Below, piece by piece: positions 59,556 to 64,000 of a stretch of DNA of 64,000 bases (positions within the stretch are counted from its first letter, which is position 1; each line of letters begins with the position of its first letter). This DNA comes from SIG701 sp045539595 (GTDB lineage Bacteria; Bacillota; Clostridia; Oscillospirales; CAG-272): assembly GCA_045539595.1 (NCBI GenBank), contig JAZQFQ010000074.1, forward strand, positions 1-64,000, in the 5' to 3' direction. The notes below the pieces were generated by a model. That model had not been told where the DNA came from, did not search any database, and worked only from the letters and a program-made list of their open reading frames with translations. Made by a program: the position numbers and the translations under genes.

Positions 59556-62294
59556 TTACGCTACCAATTCTACATTCATTTCCATCAAAATCGCTTCATA
59601 CTTGTCTCCGAACACCTCATAGAACCGTCCGAGACCACCTTTGCGATCAAAAGGATTAAGGTCAAGGTCGCTCGTTTCAATGCTCAAAGATACGGCAATG
59701 TGGTCTTTGACAAGACGAAGCCACTCCATCTGTTCGTCCGTGAAATGTACCGCACCCGCATTGCGACGGAGCGTCCATTGCATAAAGTTATAGTTCACTC
59801 TGTCTGCAAAGGGCGCAAGATTTTCAGTATATCCCATTTCAAAACGAATGATGGATATAAGGTCGGACAATTGTGCCATCGTACCACGCTTTACTCTTTC
59901 GGGTTTCTTAATGGCATAACAGTCCCACAGACGCTCCACGGTGATGCCCTTGGCTTTCAGCTTGTCGTATAGAGCCTTCAATCCATCAATCGCCATCGGG
60001 CGGTCTTTATATTTTTGATCGTAGATGATACGCAGGGCGATAATTTCATCTCTGTTCTCGTCAATAAACTGACGGAAAGAAGATATAACACGGTCGGCAT
60101 TTTCCTCTTGCTGTGAATCAAATCCGGCAAACAGAACTTCGTCAAGATTTACGTTGTCAATAATCTGCTCGTGACTGCGGCGCACATTCTCAATGTAATC
60201 GCGCACATCGGGATTTTGAAAAGGAGCAACTGCCTCAATCGCCAATGCAGTCTTTGCTTCGGCAATTTGCTCGTCAGTAGGTTCTGCGGTTGCAAACTGC
60301 TCCCGTGCCTTGGTGAGAATTGCATCCTCATCAAAGGCATTCAAAAGCTTCTCAGCGATCTGACCTGCGCTATCGCCGACTTTTTCTGCAAACTCTTTTT
60401 TTTCGCTCGGAGTCATCTGACTATTCAAACGAATAACACGGTTTGCAAGAGAGGTGAGCGTGTCCTCACTCTTATCACCAAGAGCAACGTTCATCATAAG
60501 TTCTCTCATACTGACAGACGGCTTGCGCTCGAGTGTACGGGTATCAGATTTCTTGGATTTCGTAACGCCTACAGCATCCACTATAACAAAATGGTCTTTG
60601 TTATCGGTTGCGGAGGGTGTGACCTTTTGGAGATCGTCCTTGGAGAGTGTTCTCGTTCCACGACCTTTCATCTGCTCAAAATAGTTCTTGCTACGCACGT
60701 CACGCATAAAGATCAAGCACTCAATGGGCTTAACGTCTGTACCCGTTGCAATCATATCAACGGTAACAGCAATGCGGGGATAGTAGTCGTTGCGGAAAGA
60801 ACTTAACACGCTCTCGGGATTATCTGCGGAATAAGTAATCTTTTTGCAAAACTCGTTGCCCTCACCAAATTCCTCACGAACGATTTGAATGATATCATCT
60901 GCGTGGCTATCGGTTTTAGCGAAGATCAGAGTTTTCGGCACTTCTTTACGACGAGGGAACAAGGATGTAAACATATTTTCCTTGAACGTGCGAATCACAG
61001 TGCGGATTTGGCTTGGATTTACAATATCACGGTCAAGTTGAGAAGGAGTATAGTCCACATCCTCGTCCAGCTGTTTCCAACGCTTTTCACGAGACAGACG
61101 GCTACGCACCTCTATCATTTGCTTCATAATATGCGTTGTGTTTTTGCCTATATTGGTTTCAATGAGGAAGATATCCTCGCCTACATTTACACCGTCAATA
61201 ATTGCTTGTTCACGGGGATATTCGCTAACCACGTTCTCATTGAAAAACGCAAATGTACGCTTATCGGGCGTTGCAGTCAGACCGATAATAAAGGAGTCAA
61301 AATATTCAAGCACCTGATTCCACACGTTATAAATGGAACGGTGGCACTCGTCAACGATGATGCAGTCAAAGAACTCCGGCGGATATTTCTCGTTGTAAAC
61401 CACCTCTTTAGGTGCTTTAGAGTCTGCCGTTACAAACTCATTGAACGAGGTTTCCTCGGCGGATTCATCGAGTTCGTCACCTTTGAGGATAGAATACATT
61501 CTCTGAATGGTGCTGATGCAGATCTGCACACCATCGGGGATATATGAGGATTTGAGTCTATGTACACCATAAATCTGTGAGAAGGGGCGTTGATCATCTG
61601 TAGGCTTATAAGCCAAGAATTCACGCTCTGCCTGCTCGCCTAGGCCTTTTGTATCAACCAGGAAAAGAATACGGTTCATTTTGCCGTATTTCAAAAGTCG
61701 GTATGCCGCAGTGATAGCAGTAAACGTCTTTCCGGCACCCGTTGCCATCTGCACTAATGCTTTGGGGCGATTATCGGCAAAGGATTTATCAAGATTTTCG
61801 ATAGCGGCAATCTGACACTTACGGAATCCCGAAGGATCGAACTTCGGAAAGCTCTTCATATTGTTCCGAACCGTATCTACCTGCTTCAAAAGAGCGTTCA
61901 GTGTTTCGGGACGATGAAAGGAAAATACCGTTCTTGAACGATATTTAATATCATTATAATCGGTAAAGCGAGTGAGTTTGTCCGTCGCTTCGTATGCAAA
62001 GCGAATGCGGTAAATGCTTTTGATCCACTTGAACGTGCTGTTCGCATAGCGAGAAGACTGCCCCTCGACGGCAGTAATATTCTCACCAGCTTCGTTTTTC
62101 TTCGCCTCGATTATACCTACGTGCACCCCTTCTATGAAAAGAGCATAATCCACAGGGCCGGTACTCGTGGGAAATTCTCTAATGGCAACACCAAGTGAAG
62201 CCGACAGATTTAAAGCTTTGACATCTTGGATTACCCATCCAGAATCCACTAATTTTCTGTCAATTGTTAATCGAGATTTTTGCTCAGGCGTCAT
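59556..62294 (-). CDS. hsdR: type I restriction enzyme motor/nuclease subunit
   Basis: A 912-residue restriction subunit. The N-terminal PD-(D/E)xK nuclease is seen in GPVDYALFIEGVHVGIIEAKK. The translocase has Walker A MATGAGKTFTAI, the DECH box in IIVDECHRSIYN, a TATP segment (LTATPDKRTF) and late helicase motifs (IAVTVDMIATGTDV, GRGTRTL). The C-terminal part contains the region that contacts HsdM. GGAG precedes the ATG. It is the first large gene of the operon, 82 bases after an XRE regulator. Confidence 0.95.
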   Translation of the reverse strand: MTPEQKSRLTIDRKLVDSGWVIQDVKALNLSASLGVAIREFPTSTGPVDYALFIEGVHVGIIEAKKNEAGENITAVEGQSSRYANSTFKWIKSIYRIRFAYEATDKLTRFTDYNDIKYRSRTVFSFHRPETLNALLKQVDTVRNNMKSFPKFDPSGFRKCQIAAIENLDKSFADNRPKALVQMATGAGKTFTAITAAYRLLKYGKMNRILFLVDTKGLGEQAEREFLAYKPTDDQRPFSQIYGVHRLKSSYIPDGVQICISTIQRMYSILKGDELDESAEETSFNEFVTADSKAPKEVVYNEKYPPEFFDCIIVDECHRSIYNVWNQVLEYFDSFIIGLTATPDKRTFAFFNENVVSEYPREQAIIDGVNVGEDIFLIETNIGKNTTHIMKQMIEVRSRLSREKRWKQLDEDVDYTPSQLDRDIVNPSQIRTVIRTFKENMFTSLFPRRKEVPKTLIFAKTDSHADDIIQIVREEFGEGNEFCKKITYSADNPESVLSSFRNDYYPRIAVTVDMIATGTDVKPIECLIFMRDVRSKNYFEQMKGRGTRTLSKDDLQKVTPSATDNKDHFVIVDAVGVTKSKKSDTRTLERKPSVSMRELMMNVALGDKSEDTLTSLANRVIRLNSQMTPSEKKEFAEKVGDSAGQIAEKLLNAFDEDAILTKAREQFATAEPTDEQIAEAKTALAIEAVAPFQNPDVRDYIENVRRSHEQIIDNVNLDEVLFAGFDSQQEENADRVISSFRQFIDENRDEIIALRIIYDQKYKDRPMAIDGLKALYDKLKAKGITVERLWDCYAIKKPERVKRGTMAQLSDLISIIRFEMGYTENLAPFADRVNYNFMQWTLRRNAGAVHFTDEQMEWLRLVKDHIAVSLSIETSDLDLNPFDRKGGLGRFYEVFGDKYEAILMEMNVELVA

Positions 62295-62376
62295 ATCTTT
62301 TCTCCTAGTTGTAGTTTTAGTAGCAGGTCAACACCTTATTCGCACTTGGATTTCCGAAACAATTTTTAACAAATAG

Positions 62377-62595
62377 TTATGTTGTTCCATTCTCTTCCGG
62401 AACAAATTCCATAATATCATCCACACCGCAATTAAGTGCACCGCAAATCTTACCAAGTATCTCCACGGTAACATTCTCGCCTTTACTCATTTTGGTAATG
62501 GTATAATTGCTAATATCTGCTACTTTTGCAAGGTCTTTTTTCTTCATATCAAGATCAATCAAAAGCTTCCAAAGCTTTTTATAACTCACAGCCAT
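62377..62595 (-). CDS. XRE-family regulator of the restriction operon
   Basis: A 72-residue Cro/CI-type protein, almost only a helix-turn-helix (DLAKVADISNYTITKMSKGENVTVEILGKICGALNCG). Small XRE proteins of this form often lead restriction-modification operons, where they time expression of the nuclease. ATG 62595 follows GAGGTG; the longer frame from 62658 includes the promoter. Confidence 0.85.
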   Translation of the reverse strand: MAVSYKKLWKLLIDLDMKKKDLAKVADISNYTITKMSKGENVTVEILGKICGALNCGVDDIMEFVPEENGTT

Positions 62596-62642
62596 AACGC
62601 ACCTCATACTACTCATTTTCACAATGCTGTTTTTATAACTTA

Positions 62643-62672
62643 ATTGTACCATGGACAACAGTCAAAAATCAA
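62643..62672 (-). promoter_or_regulatory. promoter of the restriction operon
   Basis: Minus strand TTGATT (62667-62672), 18-bp spacer, TACAAT (62643-62648). Confidence 0.6.
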
Positions 62673-62753
62673 TACAAATCGAGGCTTCTCTAAATTAATT
62701 TTAGCGATTGCAATCCAGCCGTGGGGCAAAAAAAGCGCACAGTACTGATAGGG

Positions 62754-62781
62754 CCCCCTATTATCATTCGATAATAGGGGG
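62754..62781. terminator. 12-bp perfect hairpin enclosing the DUF6809 stop codon
   Basis: CCCCCTATTATC (62754-62765) pairs with GATAATAGGGGG (62770-62781) around a 4-base loop. The stop codon of the next gene lies at the loop and the 3' arm. On the minus strand a run of T follows about 30 bases later. Confidence 0.55.
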
Positions 62782-63045
62782 ATACACTACGGATTCAACC
62801 ACTATCCTTGCGGCGAGTTTGAAGCCATATTCAAAGGCCTGTCTCTCATAGAGAGAGCATAGTTCCCACACAACATCCTCATACTTCTCAAATATGATCT
62901 TCTGCTCTTCTGTAAGACAATCTATCAGCTTTTCCCTATTACGTTCCACCAGATCAATCAACTTTTTTTGCTCAGTTGTTTCTGGCGTTATGCGTTCCAT
63001 CGGAACAACATTTCCATACCAAAGCTCTTCAATTATACTCCTCAT
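62764..63045 (-). CDS. DUF6809 family protein
   Basis: A 93-residue acidic helical protein. IIEELWYGNVVP near the start and CLTEEQKIIFEKYEDVVWELCSLYERQAFEYGFKLAARI match a small family I recall as DUF6809, frequent in clostridial mobile elements. GGAGAAAT precedes the ATG. It is the rightmost gene of the island, followed (on the plus strand side) by a 9-bp hairpin at 63073-63096 in its 5' leader. Confidence 0.7.
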   Translation of the reverse strand: MRSIIEELWYGNVVPMERITPETTEQKKLIDLVERNREKLIDCLTEEQKIIFEKYEDVVWELCSLYERQAFEYGFKLAARIVVESVVYPPIIE

Positions 63046-63204
63046 ATTAAATTTCTCCTATAAACAAAAATTCTCGATAACCGCAATGTTATCGAGTGCT
63101 ATTCATTGTTGTGAGATTTCCCACACCGGCTCTGTCAAGGCCATCGTCGCCATCCCGGATTCGATGCCAAAACGGAAAATTAAGAATCACCGCTTTCGGC
63201 CGTC

Positions 63205-63226
63205 CGTCGGCGAAATGTCGGCGAAA
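63205..63226 (+). repeat. 22-bp repeat near attR (copy 2)
   Basis: Identical to 44233-44254, in the same orientation. It lies 61 bases inside attR. Region 63097-63287 has no gene that I can support. Confidence 0.6.
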
Positions 63227-63287
63227 ACGACGCCAAAAAAGCCTGATGAAATCGCTTGGTTCGCCATCCTGTGGCCAAAATAATCTC

Positions 63288-63336
63288 CTCATAACCCGGA
63301 GGTCGTGAGGTTCAAATCCCACCCCCGCAACCAAAC
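63288..63336 (+). repeat. attR: 49-bp copy of the tRNA-fMet 3' half
   Basis: Identical to attL (44081-44129). It is not a functional tRNA because the 5' half is missing. It marks the right edge of the island. Confidence 0.93.
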
Positions 63337-63340
63337 AAAA

Positions 63341-63370
63341 GAAACAGACCCTATTGGGTCTGTTTTCTTT
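63341..63370 (+). terminator. tRNA terminator displaced by the island
   Basis: A 9-bp perfect stem (63343-63351 with 63356-63364), then TTCTTTTGTT. It starts just beyond attR and was the tRNA-fMet terminator before this island arrived. Confidence 0.8.
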
Positions 63371-63428
63371 TGTTCAGCTGAGATTTGATCTATCTCCACG
63401 ACCTCCGGAGGAGGGAGTGGGTAAGCAA

Positions 63429-63455
63429 GTGAAAACGATTGAGTATCGTTTTCAC
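63429..63455. repeat. 11-bp perfect hairpin in the element remnant
   Basis: GTGAAAACGAT (63429-63439) and ATCGTTTTCAC (63445-63455) around a 5-base loop, without a T-run. It lies between attR and the third partial att copy. Confidence 0.6.
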
Positions 63456-63539
63456 GCCGCGATACCCCATAAAGCAAGGAGTATGGCAAGCCGAGTACAT
63501 CGAGGCGAAGGCAGACGACTATGCGACTGGGGAGGGCCT

Positions 63540-63562
63540 TTCAAATCCCACCCCCGCAACCA
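63540..63562 (+). repeat. third, partial att copy (23 bp of tRNA-fMet 3' end)
   Basis: Matches the T-loop-to-CCA part of the tRNA exactly for 23 bases. The 226 bases between attR and this copy have the look of a remnant of an earlier element in the same site. The stretch from 63371 to 63905 contains no gene I can support. Confidence 0.75.
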
Positions 63563-63613
63563 TCTTTTTTGGTCTGACTTGCCAATTAGTGCGACCAAAA
63601 AAATATCGCACGA

Positions 63614-63640
63614 AAAACCCGAGGTTTTCTCGGGTTTTCT
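63614..63640 (+). terminator. intrinsic terminator beyond the third att copy
   Basis: A 10-bp perfect stem (63614-63623 with 63629-63638), then CTTCGTTTTT. Possibly the original terminator of the tRNA operon before any integration. Confidence 0.75.
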
Positions 63641-63801
63641 TCGTTTTTCTCCTGTTTTTAGCTTTTCTCAAAATTCGAAAAATAGTCAAAATAAAAAGAT
63701 ATCATTTGCCAAAAACGACTGATCGGAGGGATTTGAACTACCGCCTCAATATTTTGTACACTAAACAACCATAGAATTAGATTCAACTTTTCTCTAATAT
63801 T

Positions 63802-63875
63802 AAGAATCGGTCTTTACTTCGGTTGTTGACTCTCTGCATAGTTTCGTGTATACTTTATACATAAGAACCGGTTCT
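63802..63875. promoter_or_regulatory. two operator-like palindromes around the last promoter
   Basis: AGAACCGGTTCT (63864-63875) is a perfect palindrome just after the -10 box, and AAGAATCGGTCTT (63802-63814) is a looser copy before the -35 box. They bracket the promoter, as expected for self-control by the XRE protein downstream. Confidence 0.6.
63826..63854 (+). promoter_or_regulatory. sigma-A promoter of the terminal XRE gene
   Basis: TTGACT (63826-63831), 17-bp spacer, TATACT (63849-63854). Confidence 0.8.
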
Positions 63876-63905
63876 CAATATTTCAGAATAACTTGAGGTG
63901 ATTCT

Positions 63906-64000
63906 ATGAATACATTTGATAAAGATTTTTTCAGAGAACAATTAACAACCTTGCGTAAGGAACACAATTTTACTCAATCCGAACTGTCCACAAAACTCGG
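63906..64000 (+). CDS. XRE-family regulator (partial, runs off the window)
   Basis: The first 31 codons are present. GAGGTGA lies seven bases before the ATG. The sequence LTTLRKEHNFTQSELSTKLG is the first half of a Cro/CI-type helix-turn-helix. The rest lies beyond base 64000, so length and further domains are unknown. Confidence 0.75.
   Translation, partial: MNTFDKDFFREQLTTLRKEHNFTQSELSTKL

Overview
The window looks like a chromosome segment of a spore-forming member of the Clostridia (Bacillota), probably an uncultured gut-type Oscillospirales or Christensenellales relative. Evidence: sporulation genes (sigG, yqfC, yqfD, ylbJ), a clostridial yqfC-yqfD-phoH-ybeY-era-recO order, GGAGG-type ribosome sites, many sigma-A promoters with 17-bp spacers, and GC-rich host genes around an AT-rich island. 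Taxonomy is inferred from gene content only.

Layout. 1-2900: an araD - glycerol-1-phosphate dehydrogenase - GDPD operon. 2900-5500: two tandem XRE-type regulators that share promoter and terminator sequence. 5700-6940: a DUF4298 gene and sigG. 6970-9920: a methionine ABC importer (metQ-metN-metI) behind a previously unexpected leader: a 24-codon peptide with 8 Met and 4 Cys codons, followed by an intrinsic terminator and a matching antiterminator segment. 9950-14770: a prs-like gene, argS, yebC and cysK in one operon with its own short leader ORF. 14800-17880: a cell-wall amidase, a CapA-like lipoprotein and a TIM-barrel epimerase, with an operator and a stable hairpin between the Shine-Dalgarno sequence and the start codon. 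17900-25100: mutS2-recO-era-ybeY-phoH-yqfD-yqfC. 25190-28570: ylbJ, a small Cys protein, prfB and a SPOUT methyltransferase. 28600-30240: two membrane-anchored orphans flanking a MITE-like repeat. 30300-38600: a carbohydrate-type ABC importer with a secreted thermonuclease-fold lipoprotein and a lipoprotein of four OB-like repeats, plus an RDD protein. 38860-41400: a DeoR regulator divergent from a dehydrogenase and an RPE-family epimerase, with four helically phased operator-like repeats between them. 41445-43760: miaA, a papain-like hydrolase and a degenerate GDPD-like gene.

43940-44126 holds tRNA-Leu(UAA) and initiator tRNA-fMet. The 3' end of the fMet gene is a 49-bp att core repeated at 63288, which delimits a genomic island of about 19.2 kb (44081-63336). 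The island has a tyrosine integrase and excisionase, a DUF927 ATPase, DUF3846/DUF1643/DUF6809 proteins, many orphans, and a type I restriction-modification operon in which a HEPN-motif protein, a zinc-ribbon protein and a DUF2971 protein sit among hsdR, hsdS and hsdM. No conjugation or phage structural genes are visible. A third, partial att copy at 63540 suggests an earlier integration at the same tRNA. The window ends inside another XRE-type gene with palindromic operators.
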